Assembly (NCBI GenBank): GCA_028279875.1
Contig: JANQMU010000082.1
Span: 62,001-126,000, forward strand
Length of the DNA stretch: 64,000 nt
Direction: 5' to 3'
Origin: Rhizobiaceae bacterium
Lineage (GTDB): Bacteria; Pseudomonadota; Alphaproteobacteria; Rhizobiales; Rhizobiaceae
Both the position numbers and the translations under genes were made by a program. Below the pieces are notes generated by a model that did no database searches, was not told the DNA's origin, and saw nothing but the letters and a program-made list of their open reading frames with translations. Below, piece by piece: positions 45,848-55,262 of the stretch. Numbering within the stretch: the stretch's first letter is position 1; the number at the start of each line of letters is the position of its first letter.

Positions 45848-46168
45848 ATGACCGAATATCCTGCCGTTCGCGACCCCAATCGCTGCCCGACCCACCCCGG
45901 CGCGCTTCTGGAAGACATATTGCCATCCACTGGCAAGACAAAAACCGAGATCGCCGCCATGCTCGGGATATCGCGCCAGATGCTCTACGATATCCTGTCG
46001 GAACGTAAGCCCGTATCTCCTCCGATTGCCGCCAGACTTGGCAAGCTCTTCGGTGATGGCGCCGGCATATGGCTGCGCATGCAGGCCGCCCATGATGCAT
46101 GGCACGCCGAGCGCGAAACGGATCTTTCCAACGTCCCGACATTGCCGGCCGAACGCTTTATGGCATAA
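45848..46168 (+). CDS. higA: HigA-family antitoxin, XRE-type
   Basis: A 106-residue antitoxin. N-terminal RCPTHPGALLEDILPSTGKTKTEIA, then the helix-turn-helix MLGISRQMLYDILSERKPVS and RLGKLFGDGAGIWLRMQAAHD, standard HigA. Neutralises HigB and represses the operon through the inverted repeat upstream of higB. The pair lies between the cas3-side relic array and array 2. Confidence 0.94.
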   Translation: MTEYPAVRDPNRCPTHPGALLEDILPSTGKTKTEIAAMLGISRQMLYDILSERKPVSPPIAARLGKLFGDGAGIWLRMQAAHDAWHAERETDLSNVPTLPAERFMA

Positions 46169-46286
46169 GCTATCTGGATATGAACCGCAGCGTCGGGGAA
46201 CCGCCGTTTGAAGGTGTCGGTTTCACCCCAACTGCGGGCTATCCTCGGGGCTTGTCAATCGGAACGGTTGCTCCTGCTAAAGCGGC

Positions 46287-46325
46287 GTCGATATCAATGC
46301 CGAGACTCTGTTCGATCACTTGGCT
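46287..46325 (-). pseudogene. cas3 fragment at the trailer end of array 2
   Basis: About 39 bp whose minus strand reads S-Q-V-I-E-Q-S-L-G-I-D-I-D-A, against SQVIEQSLDVDFD of the intact cas3 (residues 630-642). At the DNA level an 18-bp run is identical and about 34 of 42 positions match. It abuts the terminal repeat of array 2. Confidence 0.75.
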
Positions 46326-48048
46326 GTTCATCCCCGTGCGTGCGGGAACATCGCCTTCCCTCTAACAGCCGGCGACTCATCCCCGCATGCGCGGGGAACA
46401 CCACGAAATGATCTCCGTGAAACAGCCAAGCGCCGATTCATCCCCGCGTTCGCGGGGAACACCTGCGTCGTGCTGCTGCTCTCACACGACCTGACGGTTC
46501 ATCCCCGCGTACGCGGGGAACACTGAAATATCGCGCCAGGCTGCGCCAAATCGGGCGGTTCATCCCCGCGTGCGCGGGGAACACCGTGTACTCTACGGTG
46601 TCGTTGTCTAACTCTGCGGTTCATCCCCGCGTGCGCGGGGAACACATCAGGTCCGCCAGATATTCCAAAACGGCTTGCGGTTCATCCCCGCGTGCGCGGG
46701 GAACACTCGGCGACCTCCATCAACATCGCGTGCACGGTCGGTTCATCCCCGCGTGCGCGGGGAACACTTCCGGACTCTTGTTCTTGTTGTTCCCGACATC
46801 GGTTCATCCCCGCGTGCGCGGGGAACACAACCGACGCATCACCAACCATCACCCCGCGCCCGGTTCATCCCCGCGTGCGCGGGGAACACCATAGACTCCC
46901 CGCGGTTGACCAGACACGATTCGGTTCATCCCCGCGTGCGCGGGGAACACCGATCAACTATTACCAGGCGCGGGACTGTCCGCGGTTCATCCCCGCGTGC
47001 GCGGGGAACACAGCGTAAGGGCAAGCGGATCGTCCGGTTCTCGCGGTTCATCCCCGCGTGCGCGGGGAACACGACGGCGTTTGACGGCGGCGTGGGCAAG
47101 GCGGCGGTTCATCCCCGCGTGCGCGGGGAACACGCGTCGAGGTGCTCCACGACACTCATGTCGGCCGGTTCATCCCCGCGTGCGCGGGGAACACAGCTTG
47201 GCAAAATCGCCGCGCCGCTGCGTGGCCGGTTCATCCCCGCGTGCGCGGGGAACACTCGCCCGCGAAATCCTGGGCTTCGGCGCGGACCGGTTCATCCCCG
47301 CGTGCGCGGGGAACACGTCAGGATGCTGGAGCCACCCCATCGATCTTCCGGTTCATCCCCGCGTCCGCGGGGAACACTGCTCGCGATTGGCGCGGATGAA
47401 CCGGTTGCGCGGTTCATCCCCGCGTGCGCGGGGAACACTTTGTTGGCTCTCCCCGGCATCTTGAATACCCCGGTTCATCCCCGCGTGCGCGGGGAACACC
47501 GGCGCGCCCCCGACCACCGCCGGGCCCTTCCCGGTTCATCCCCGCGTGCGCGGGGAACACCGGGCCCGGCTGCGATGGCTGCTACGCAGAGACGGTTCAT
47601 CCCCGCGTGCGCGGGGAACACAAATGGGGCAGCGGATACATCAACGCGGATGGCGGTTCATCCCCGCGTGCGCGGGGAACACCACCCGGCGGGGCATGGC
47701 GGCATGCAGGCCGGCGGTTCATCCCCGCGTGCGCGGGGAACACTTTTCTCGGTTCTCGCGGACATACCGTCGGTCCGGTTCATCCCCGCGTGCGCGGGGA
47801 ACACGGGCTGGGCGGGGCAGGATTGGGACACTGCTACGGTTCATCCCCGCGTGCGCGGGGAACACTCTATGGCGCTGAGGATTTCCCGGAGCTGGCGCGG
47901 TTCATCCCCGCGTGCGCGGGGAACACAGCGCCAGGATGGACACGCCGGTCTGCTGGCTCGGTTCATCCCCGCGTGCGCGGGGAACACATGCACTGTTATT
48001 CAGGTCTCGACAGATGCCCCGGTTCATCCCCGCGTGCGCGGGGAACAC
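46324..48048 (-). CRISPR. Type I-E CRISPR array 2
   Basis: Twenty-eight 29-bp repeats at exact 61-bp intervals from 46373 to 48048, plus a degenerate terminal repeat at 46324-46351 followed by a shortened 21-bp gap. The four leftmost repeats carry changes (CGACTC, CGATTC, GTTCGC, GTACGC); the rest are nearly uniform. Leader on the right, transcription on the minus strand. Largest array here. Confidence 0.98.
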
Positions 48049-48290
48049 TCTTCCTGTAGAAGATTGTAAAATAACGGTTTTTCGAATGTCAAAAATCCCA
48101 CCGGAGTTCCCGATTTGTTCCAAGGCCGCAATAACGACCTCGAAATTGCACCGAGTCTTCCGTGTCGCGCGGCCGGTGTAGGGGCCATGCTTCAGTGCCA
48201 TTTGCCGCCGCTTCCCGGTTTTTCCGGCCGGTTGTTCCTGACATTTCCATCACGCGGCCGGGTTGAAGTCAATGCGCTGGCGGAAGCGCT
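48049..48290 (-). promoter_or_regulatory. Leader of array 2
   Basis: Collinear with the leaders of arrays 1 and 3. Promoter on the minus strand: TTGACA (48092-48087), 18 bp, TACAAT (48068-48063), the best -10 of the three. The cas2-end match (TCTTCCGTGTC) lies about 105 bp from the array. From 48290 to the hicB stop at 48425 nothing was recognised. Confidence 0.85.
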
Positions 48291-48424
48291 TTGCGTCCGT
48301 TTGCGGCTTGGTCCCGATTGCAGGTCATCAGATTCGCCTGACAGCATCAGCCATTGTTCACCGACGTCCGTCGGGACGCCATCGGTGCTTGCGAAAAATA
48401 GGCGGTATGGGATACGGCTGGCGC

Positions 48425-48850
48425 CTATGCGGCATCCTGCACATCGACGACAATTTCCTTGCCCATCAGCCGCAAGGCGTCCTGCATGGTCGAGAGCTTG
48501 GTCGGATGGTCGGGATCGAGGATGCGCCGCGCCTCGTTTTCCGCCTTTCCCATCCGTTCCGCGAGTGCCGTCTTGGTCAGCCCGCTTTCCCGCCAGGCAC
48601 GGATTGTGGCGAGCTTGACGGCATCATGGGCGAGCGGTGCGACCTTGCGTCCACCGGCCCGGCGCGGGCGCGGCAGCGGACGGCCTTCGACGATATAGCC
48701 GCGCAGCGCCAGGCCAAGCGCTTCGCGCGCATTGGCGAGCGCCTCCGCGCGGGTGTCGCCATGGGTAATCGCTTCCGGCACATCGGCAAAGGTGACCAAA
48801 AACCCGCCATCGGGATCCGGCGCCAATTCGACCGGGTATTCATATCGCAT
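48425..48850 (-). CDS. hicB: HicB-family antitoxin with helix-turn-helix
   Basis: A 141-residue protein. N-terminal HicB fold MRYEYPVELAPDPDGGFLVTF, shortened here, with ITHGDTRAEALANAREAL. The C-terminal DNA-binding part is helix-turn-helix (RESGLTKTALAERMGKAENEARRILD), unlike the ribbon-helix-helix of the other HicB in this island, so the two are not recent duplicates. ATG 48850 is preferred over a longer frame. It follows hicA by 37 bp. Confidence 0.9.
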   Translation of the reverse strand: MRYEYPVELAPDPDGGFLVTFADVPEAITHGDTRAEALANAREALGLALRGYIVEGRPLPRPRRAGGRKVAPLAHDAVKLATIRAWRESGLTKTALAERMGKAENEARRILDPDHPTKLSTMQDALRLMGKEIVVDVQDAA

Positions 48851-48887
48851 CGTCCTGCCTCCGTTGCTCCGGCCCGGCCCGTCGCAC

Positions 48888-49079
48888 TCAAATCCCCAAC
48901 TGCCGTTTGACGAGTCGCACATAGCCGGGTGTGAGTTCGCCGTCCTTTATCGTCGTCGTGCGCCCGTCATAGGTGACGCGGATATGCGAACCCTTGCCGC
49001 GATTGGTCACGATCGTCAGGTCGTGACCGTGTTTGCGAGCCAGCTTGCGAAGGTCTTTCAGCAGTTGCTCCCGCTTCAT
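48888..49079 (-). CDS. hicA: HicA-family toxin
   Basis: A 63-residue toxin starting MKREQLLKDLRKLARKHG at ATG 49079, with the catalytic His in GKGSHIRVTYDG and the end LTPGYVRLVKRQLGI. Complete, with a normal start, unlike the hicA near array 1. Upstream lie two palindromes that probably bind HicB. Located between arrays 2 and 3. Confidence 0.88.
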   Translation of the reverse strand: MKREQLLKDLRKLARKHGHDLTIVTNRGKGSHIRVTYDGRTTTIKDGELTPGYVRLVKRQLGI

Positions 49080-49109
49080 GTCCCGGTCCATTCGATGTCG
49101 GAGAGGTTT

Positions 49110-49155
49110 GCACATAAATGTGCGAAACACAAGAAAAAACGCACAATAATGTGCG
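49110..49155 (-). promoter_or_regulatory. Paired palindromes upstream of hicAB-2
   Basis: GCACATAAATGTGC (49110-49123) and CGCACAATAATGTGCG (49140-49155), centres 31 bp apart, three helical turns. Likely antitoxin operators over the promoter. Their GCACA/TGTGC arms resemble the GTGCA/TGCAC arms upstream of hicAB-1. Confidence 0.6.
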
Positions 49156-49338
49156 TAGTGTGGAAAGAGATGTGATGACTGTTCTAAGAGCAGATCAGGA
49201 ACGCCAACCAGTTCATCAGGGGTGGCCGGTCCTATGGCAACCGGCCGATACCATCAACAATTCGCACACAACGCCTCCGGCACGCATGGTGTGCGTTTGC
49301 GGGGCCTGTCCATCGGCATGGACGCTCCCGTGAGCCGC

Positions 49339-49378
49339 GTCCACATTGATGTCGGGACTCTATTCGATCACCTGAATT
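49339..49378 (-). pseudogene. Decayed cas3 fragment at the trailer end of array 3
   Basis: The minus strand reads I-Q-V-I-E-stop-S-P-D-I-N-V-D-A, a mutated form of the same SQVIEQSLDVD segment found beside array 2. It abuts the terminal repeat of array 3. The 50 bp further left also resembles the array 2 flank (GGGGC-TGTC-ATCGG). Confidence 0.65.
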
Positions 49379-50321
49379 GTTCATCCCCGCGTGCGCGGGG
49401 AACACAACAAGCCAGAGACCCGCTGCGATATGTTGCTCGGTTCATCCCCGCGTGCGCGGGGAACACCCATTTCGCCCAAGCGTGATGGTCTCAATGCCCG
49501 GTTCATCCCCGCGTGCGCGGGGAACACCGCTCGACCATGGCGCCGGCCGGGACCGGTACCGGTCCATCCCCGCGTGCGCGGGGAACACTGCGACCGGACC
49601 TGTTTTTCGATCGACAGCGGCGGTTCATCCCCGCGTGCGCGGGGAACACTTGTTCAGGATTTCTGCCGCGGAACCCGCAACCGGTTCATCCCCGCGTGCG
49701 CGGGGAACACGAAATCCTCCGAATATTCTTCATACTTCGTGCCGATTCATCCCCGCGTGCGCGGGGAACACTCTACCGAGCGGCGCCGCAAAGTCGAGAA
49801 CGACGATTCATCCCCGCGTGCGCGGGGAACACCAAACCTCCTCAACGCTCGCCGTATGATGGTGCGGTTCATCCCCGCGTGCGCGGGGAACACTGACGGT
49901 ACCGGCCGCGAGTAGTTCGTCGAGCCGGTTCATCCCCCGCGTGCGCGGGGAACACTTTCAACCCCAAGCCGGCCATTCACATGACGCCGGTTCATCCCCG
50001 CGTGCGCGGGGAACACTTGAGGCCCTCACTTAGCGTTTTGTCGTTCGCCGGTTCATCCCCGCGTGCGCGGGGAACACATGACCTGGCAGCGCGACCAGGA
50101 CAAGGGCTGCGGTTCATCCCCGCGTGCGCGGGGAACACATGGCGCAGGCAGTCCGGGTGCGCAGGACGATCGGTTCATCCCCGCGTGCGCGGGGAACACA
50201 AGCGCCTCGGTGCGATCTGGAACGGCGACGCCGGTTCATCCCCGCGTGCGCGGGGAACACAGCGATATCGGGTCACTGTTTCGAATCACGCACGGTTCAT
50301 CCCCGCGTGCGCGGGGAACAC
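49377..50321 (-). CRISPR. Type I-E CRISPR array 3
   Basis: Sixteen repeats from 49377 to 50321 with 32-bp spacers. All are 29 bp except the tenth (49926-49955), which has an extra C and shifts the rest by one. The terminal left repeat begins TTG instead of CGG. Minus-strand transcription, leader on the right. Confidence 0.98.
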
Positions 50322-50565
50322 TCTTCCTGTAGAAGACTGTAATCTAACGGTTTTTCGAATGTCAAAAATCCCACCGAAGTTCCTGCTTTGTTCCAAAGCC
50401 GCGATGGCGGCCTCGAAATCGCTCGGGTCTTCGGTGTCGTGCGGCCGGTACAGGGCCCATGTCCGAGTGCCTTTTGCCACTCGCCTCCCAGTTTGCCCGG
50501 CTGGTTGTTCCTGACATTTCCATCACGCGGCCGGGTTGAAGTCAATGCGTCGGCCAGGGCGCATC
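50322..50565 (-). promoter_or_regulatory. Leader of array 3
   Basis: Collinear with the other leaders for about 240 bp. Promoter on the minus strand: TTGACA (50365-50360), 18 bp, TACAGT (50341-50336). The cas2-end match TCTTCGGTGTC is again about 105 bp out. It ends 12 bp before the stop codon of the ABC-F gene, marking the right edge of the island. Confidence 0.85.
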
Positions 50566-50576
50566 CGTTTGCGGCT

Positions 50577-52460
50577 CTATCCCGACTGGGCATCCTCATA
50601 TTCGCCTGACAGCGTCAGCCATTGTTCCTCGGCTTCGGCCAGGGCGCGCTCGGCGGTGCTGCGCTCCTTGGCCTTTCGGGCGGCGAGGGCGGGGGATTTT
50701 TCGTAGAGGGTCTGGTCGGCCAGTTCGGCGTCGAGGACTTGAATCTGTTTTTCAAGTTTTTCCGTCAAGGTCTCGATGTCGCTGATCTTTTTCTTCAGCG
50801 GCGCCAGCTGCTGGCGGCGCCCGGCCGCCGCCTTGCGCTGCTCGGCCCTAGAGGTGCCGGCATCGTCATCGGTCTGCTGCCGGCCGCCGCGTTTGCCGCC
50901 GGTGACGATGCGGGCGCGGTAGTCTTCGATGTCGCCGTCATAGGGGCGCACGGTGCCGTCATGCACCAGCCACAGGCGGTCGACGGTCGCTTCGATCAGA
51001 TGCCGGTCGTGGGAAATCAGGATCACCGCGCCCTCGAAGGCGTTCAGCGCCTCGATCAGCGCGGCGCGGCTGTCGATATCGAGATGGTTGGTCGGTTCGT
51101 CGAGGATCAGCAGATTAGGGCCGTGGAACGTCGCCAGCCCCATCAGCAGCCGTGCCTTTTCGCCGCCCGACAGGTCGCGGGCCGCGGTGTCCATCTTTTC
51201 CGTCGACAGGCCCATCTGCGCCACGCGCGACCGGACCTTTGCTTCCGGAGCGTCCGGCATCCGCTTGCGGATATGGTCGACGGCGCTGTCGGCCGGCACG
51301 AGGTCGTCAAGCTGGTGCTGGGCGAAATAGCCGATCGCCAGATGGGGCGCCCGCACCATGGCGCCGGCTTCAGGCTTCAGGCGGCCGGACAGCAGCTTGG
51401 CGAAAGTCGACTTGCCGTTGCCATTGGCGCCGAGCAGGGCGATGCGGTCGTCATCATCGAGACGCAGGGTCATGTCGGTGAGAACCGGCCGGCCGGGATC
51501 GTAGCCGACGGCCGCGCGGTCCAGCGAAATGATCGGCGAGGCACAGCGTTTTGCCGGTTCCGGAAAGCGGAATTCCCGGACATTCTCATCGACCACGGCA
51601 GCAATCGATCCCATGCGCTCCAGCGCCTTGAGGCGCGACTGCGCCTGCCGGGCCTTCGAAGCCTTGTAGCGGAAGCGTTCGACAAAGGCTTCCATATGGC
51701 GGCGCCGGGCCAGTTGCTTGCCGCGCATCTTCTCCTGCAATTCGCGCGCCTCGGTCCGTTGCCGTTCGAACTGATCGAACGATCCGCGATAGAGCGTGAG
51801 TTTCTTCTGCTCCAGATGGATGATGGCATTGACCGACTGATTCAAAAGATCGCGGTCATGGCTGATGATGATCACCGTGTGCGGATAGCGGCGCACATAA
51901 TCCTCAAGCCAAAGTGTGCCTTCAAGATCGAGATAGTTGGTCGGCTCGTCCAGCAGCAGCAGGTCGGGCCGGGCGAACAGCACCGCGGCGAGCGCCACCC
52001 GCATGCGCCACCCGCCGGAGAAGCTGGAAGCGGGGCGGTGCTGTGCGGCGTGATCGAAACCAAGCCCGGCGAGAATGCTGGCCGCGCGGGCCTCGGCCGA
52101 ATGGGCGTCGATATCGACAAGCCGGGTCTGGATTTCGGCGATGCGGTGCGGGTCGCTCGCCGTCTCCGCCTCGGCCAGCAGCGCCGTTCTTTCCGCATCC
52201 GCCGCAAGAACGATATCGATCAGCGGCTCGTCGGTGCCGGGCGCCTCCTGCGCGACCTGTCCGATGCGGCATTGGCGGGGCAGCAGTACGGAGCCGGTTT
52301 CCGGCGCGAGATCGCCGCTGATGACGCGAAACAGGGTCGATTTGCCGGCACCATTGCGGCCGACGAACCCGGCCTTCGTGCCTTCCGGCAGAAAGAGCGA
52401 TGCCTGGTCAATCAGCAGGCGCCCGGCTATGCGGGCCGAAATGTCGGACAGCGAAAGCAT
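50577..52460 (-). CDS. ABC-F family ATPase
   Basis: A 627-residue soluble protein with two ABC domains: Walker A GRNGAGKST and GANGNGKST, signatures SSFSGGWRMR and LSGGEKARL, and Walker B LLLLDEPTNYLDLE and LLILDEPTNHLDID. The linker (about residues 230-300) is Arg/Lys-rich, and a C-terminal coiled coil with many Lys/Gln/Glu follows. No membrane segments. It resembles the Uup/YheS group, which acts on ribosomes rather than in transport; the exact subtype is uncertain. Confidence 0.93.
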   Translation of the reverse strand: MLSLSDISARIAGRLLIDQASLFLPEGTKAGFVGRNGAGKSTLFRVISGDLAPETGSVLLPRQCRIGQVAQEAPGTDEPLIDIVLAADAERTALLAEAETASDPHRIAEIQTRLVDIDAHSAEARAASILAGLGFDHAAQHRPASSFSGGWRMRVALAAVLFARPDLLLLDEPTNYLDLEGTLWLEDYVRRYPHTVIIISHDRDLLNQSVNAIIHLEQKKLTLYRGSFDQFERQRTEARELQEKMRGKQLARRRHMEAFVERFRYKASKARQAQSRLKALERMGSIAAVVDENVREFRFPEPAKRCASPIISLDRAAVGYDPGRPVLTDMTLRLDDDDRIALLGANGNGKSTFAKLLSGRLKPEAGAMVRAPHLAIGYFAQHQLDDLVPADSAVDHIRKRMPDAPEAKVRSRVAQMGLSTEKMDTAARDLSGGEKARLLMGLATFHGPNLLILDEPTNHLDIDSRAALIEALNAFEGAVILISHDRHLIEATVDRLWLVHDGTVRPYDGDIEDYRARIVTGGKRGGRQQTDDDAGTSRAEQRKAAAGRRQQLAPLKKKISDIETLTEKLEKQIQVLDAELADQTLYEKSPALAARKAKERSTAERALAEAEEQWLTLSGEYEDAQSG

Positions 52461-52514
52461 GGCCCCTCTTGGAATCGACCGACCGCGAAGGCAAGTGAAA
52501 TCTGTCGCGATGTT

Positions 52515-53453
52515 TCAGCCGGCGCCGGAGCTGCCCGGCGGCAGATGCGCGTAGACACTGTGGGCCGTGCCGAATTCCGAGGTGTAGTGATCGCGCTGCA
52601 ACTGCGCGGCGGTGACCGCGTTGCGCATCAGCGTCGCGACCGTGACCGGCCCGACGCCGCCCGGAACCGGCGTGATCCAGCCGGCGGTTTCGGCGCAACT
52701 TTCGAAATCCGCATCGCCGACGACCTTCGGCCCGTCGGGCGTATCGACCTGGTTGATGCCGATATCGATCACCACGGCGCCCGGCTTGAGCATGTCGCCG
52801 GTCACCAGCCCCGCCTTTCCGACCGCCACGAAGACCACATCGGCGGCGCGCGAATGCATCGCCAGGTTGCGCGTTTCGTGGTGACAGACCGTGACCGTCG
52901 CCCCTTCGGCCATCAGCAGGAAGGCGATCGGTTTTCCGACGATCGCCGAATGGCCGATAACCGTGACCTCCAGGCCCTGCAGCGGCGTTTTTGTCGCCTT
53001 CAGCAGATGCACGGAAGCCATCGCGGTGCACGGCCCCATCTTGGGAACCTCATAGACGATCGAGCCGATATTGGACGGATGCATCCCCTCGACATCCTTG
53101 AACGGGTGTACGGCCCGCTGCAGCCGGCGCACCGAGACATGCTGCGGCGTCGGGCGCTGGATGATGATGCCGGTGACCCGCGGATCCGTGTTGAGGCCCT
53201 GAATGATGCCGAGCAGTTCGCTTTCCGAAATCTCCGCCGGATAGTCGCGCTCCTCGAAGGCGATGCCGAGTTTGCCGGCCGTGCGTTTCTGGTTGCGGAC
53301 ATAGAGCCGGGCGGCATCGGTTTCGCCGATCGAAACGGACACGAGTTTGAGCGGCCAGCCATCGGTGCCGAGGACCTCGACATCGGCCGATATTTTCTGA
53401 TGCATCTCGCCGGCGATTTTACGGCCATCGAGCAGTTTGTGGGCATTTTCCAT
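52515..53453 (-). CDS. folD: FolD-family methylenetetrahydrofolate dehydrogenase, variant active site
   Basis: A 312-residue enzyme of C1-folate metabolism. The Rossmann part is intact (VIGHSAIVGKPIAFLL, VITPVPGGVGPVTVATL-like end). In the active site the catalytic Lys of YxxxK is Gln (LYVRNQKR), the QLPLP motif is QRPTP and KDVDG is KDVEG. In human DHFR-type FolD a Lys-to-Gln change removes cyclohydrolase but not dehydrogenase activity, so this may be monofunctional. ATG 53453 is preferred to a longer frame. Confidence 0.88.
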   Translation of the reverse strand: MENAHKLLDGRKIAGEMHQKISADVEVLGTDGWPLKLVSVSIGETDAARLYVRNQKRTAGKLGIAFEERDYPAEISESELLGIIQGLNTDPRVTGIIIQRPTPQHVSVRRLQRAVHPFKDVEGMHPSNIGSIVYEVPKMGPCTAMASVHLLKATKTPLQGLEVTVIGHSAIVGKPIAFLLMAEGATVTVCHHETRNLAMHSRAADVVFVAVGKAGLVTGDMLKPGAVVIDIGINQVDTPDGPKVVGDADFESCAETAGWITPVPGGVGPVTVATLMRNAVTAAQLQRDHYTSEFGTAHSVYAHLPPGSSGAG

Positions 53454-53547
53454 CGGTCCGAATTCTCCATGCACCGGATACAATTGCCTTGAACGGCAAA
53501 ACCCGCACAATGCCGCCAAACGAAGACCGATTGGCAGGAGGCAGGGG

Positions 53548-54240
53548 ATGACGATTACACTTTATGAACTGGCCGGCAAGGACGAGGGGCGTCCGTTCAG
53601 CCCCCATTGCTGGAAAACGGTGATGTCGCTGGCCCATAAGGGGCTGGATTATGCCGGTTCCCCGGTGCCGTTCACCGCCATTCCGGACATCGAGGATCGC
53701 AGCGGAAAGACCGTTCCGGTCATCCGCGATGGCGACCGGGTGATCCGCGATTCCTTCGACATCGCGCTCTATCTCGACGACACCTATCCGGACCGGCCGT
53801 CGCTGTTCGGCGGCCCCGGCGGCGTCGCCATGGCGCGCTTCTTCGAAGCCTGGGCGCAGACGGCGATCCATGGTGTCATCGGCGGCGCCATGCTGCTCGA
53901 TATCCACGCCATGCTGGCGCCGCAGGATCAGGCCTATTTCCGCCAAAGCCGCGAAGCGCGCATCGGCCGGTCGCTGGAAGACGTTGTGCTGGACAGCCGG
54001 GAGCGTGTCGAGGGATTGCCGGAACGACTTGAACCCATGCGGCTTGTGTTGAGGCGCCAGCCCTTCCTCGGCGGCGAGGGACCGCTTTTCGCTGATTACA
54101 TCGTCTTCGGCGCCTTTCAATGGGCGCGGATCTGCTCGCCGATGCCGGTGCTGCCCGCCGACGATCCGGTTGCCGCATGGTTCGAGCGCTGCCTCGATCT
54201 GCATGGTGGCATCGGCCGCTCCGTCGCCGCCGCAGCGTGA
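53548..54240 (+). CDS. Glutathione S-transferase family protein
   Basis: A 230-residue GST with an N-terminal thioredoxin-like domain (MTITLYELAGKDEGRPFSPHCW, glutathione contacts near VPVIRDGDRVIRDSFDIALYLD) and an all-helical C-terminal domain. The Ser in FSPHCW and the overall pattern resemble the beta-etherase (LigE/LigF) branch. ATG 53548 follows GGAGGCAGGGG. Divergent from folD with overlapping upstream regions. Substrate unknown. Confidence 0.88.
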   Translation: MTITLYELAGKDEGRPFSPHCWKTVMSLAHKGLDYAGSPVPFTAIPDIEDRSGKTVPVIRDGDRVIRDSFDIALYLDDTYPDRPSLFGGPGGVAMARFFEAWAQTAIHGVIGGAMLLDIHAMLAPQDQAYFRQSREARIGRSLEDVVLDSRERVEGLPERLEPMRLVLRRQPFLGGEGPLFADYIVFGAFQWARICSPMPVLPADDPVAAWFERCLDLHGGIGRSVAAAA

Positions 54241-54350
54241 TTCAATTCCGCCCGCGGAACGCGTTGTGGTCGTGGCCTTGTCTTGCCTGCCCGGCAAGGT
54301 TATAGAGCGGCGAATTCTCCCGCAAACCCCATGCAAGGAAACACTGGATC

Positions 54351-54773
54351 ATGGCGATCGAACGCACCTTTTCGATGATCAAACCCGATGCCACCCGGCG
54401 CAATCTGACCGGCGCGATTACCAAAATGCTCGAGGACGCCGGATTGAAGGTCGTCGCCTCGCGGCGGGTCTGGATGAGCCTGCGCGAAGCGGAGGGGTTT
54501 TATGCGGTGCACAAGGACCGGCCGTTCTTCGGCGAACTGACGGAATTCATGTCGTCCGGCCCGACCGTTATCCAGGTTCTGGAGGGCGAAAACGCGATTG
54601 CCAAAAACCGCGAGATCATGGGCGCCACCAATCCGGCCGATGCCGACGAGGGCACGATCCGCAAGATCCATGCACTGTCCATCGGCGAAAATTCTGTCCA
54701 CGGCTCCGATGCGCCGGAAACCGCGGCCCAGGAAATCGCCTACTGGTTCTCCGAAACCGAAATCGTCGGCTGA
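54351..54773 (+). CDS. ndk: Nucleoside-diphosphate kinase
   Basis: A 140-residue enzyme that balances NTP pools through a phospho-His in [16 protein letters not shown]. It starts [17 protein letters not shown]. Full length, with the usual [17 protein letters not shown] segment. AGGAAAC lies upstream of the ATG. Stands alone, with convergent moaE downstream. Confidence 0.98.
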   Translation: MAIERTFSMIKPDATRRNLTGAITKMLEDAGLKVVASRRVWMSLREAEGFYAVHKDRPFFGELTEFMSSGPTVIQVLEGENAIAKNREIMGATNPADADEGTIRKIHALSIGENSVHGSDAPETAAQEIAYWFSETEIVG

Positions 54774-54794
54774 CCGGGCCGGCAGTTCACCAAT

Positions 54795-55262
54795 TCAGTT
54801 CCAGCGCTTGGTCGCCGCGTCATCGGCATCCTTCGCTTCGACCCAGCCGCCGACCGTGCCGTCGCGGCGGATTTCCCGTTTCCAGAACGGCGCGCTGGAT
54901 TTCAGGAAGTCCATCAGGAAATGGGCGCCGTCGAACGCCGCCTGCCGGTGCCGTGACGCGGTGACGACCAGGACGATGTTTTCGCCCGGCAGAATCTTGC
55001 CGTAACGGTGGATGACCGTCACGCCGTCAAGCGGCCAGCGTTTCGCCGCGTCCAGCGCGATGCGGCGGATTTCAGCCTCCGCCATGCCGGGATAATGTTC
55101 CAGTTCCAGCGCCGACAGCGTGCCGTCCTCGTCGCGGCACAGCCCGCTGAAGGTGACGACGGCGCCGATATTGCCGCTGGTCCCGGCAAGCGCGCGGATT
55201 TCCGCATTGACGTCGAAATCCTCCCGCTGAATGCGAATGGCCGGCTCGATCAAATGTCTCAA
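54795..55262 (-). CDS. moaE: Molybdopterin synthase catalytic subunit MoaE
   Basis: A 155-residue subunit that transfers sulfur from MoaD to precursor Z. Segments GAVVTFSGLCRDEDG, LELEHYPGMAEAEI, VIHRYGKILPGENIVLVV and FWKREI (catalytic Lys) are typical. Its ATG overlaps the moaD stop by 4 bp. A molybdopterin oxidoreductase gene near the right end of the window is a possible user of the cofactor. Confidence 0.96.
   Translation of the reverse strand: MRHLIEPAIRIQREDFDVNAEIRALAGTSGNIGAVVTFSGLCRDEDGTLSALELEHYPGMAEAEIRRIALDAAKRWPLDGVTVIHRYGKILPGENIVLVVTASRHRQAAFDGAHFLMDFLKSSAPFWKREIRRDGTVGGWVEAKDADDAATKRWN

Noticed and set aside
50622..53492. A 956-codon plus-strand open frame
   Set aside because: It is antisense to the ABC-F and folD genes, whose motifs are intact; long antisense frames are expected at this GC content.
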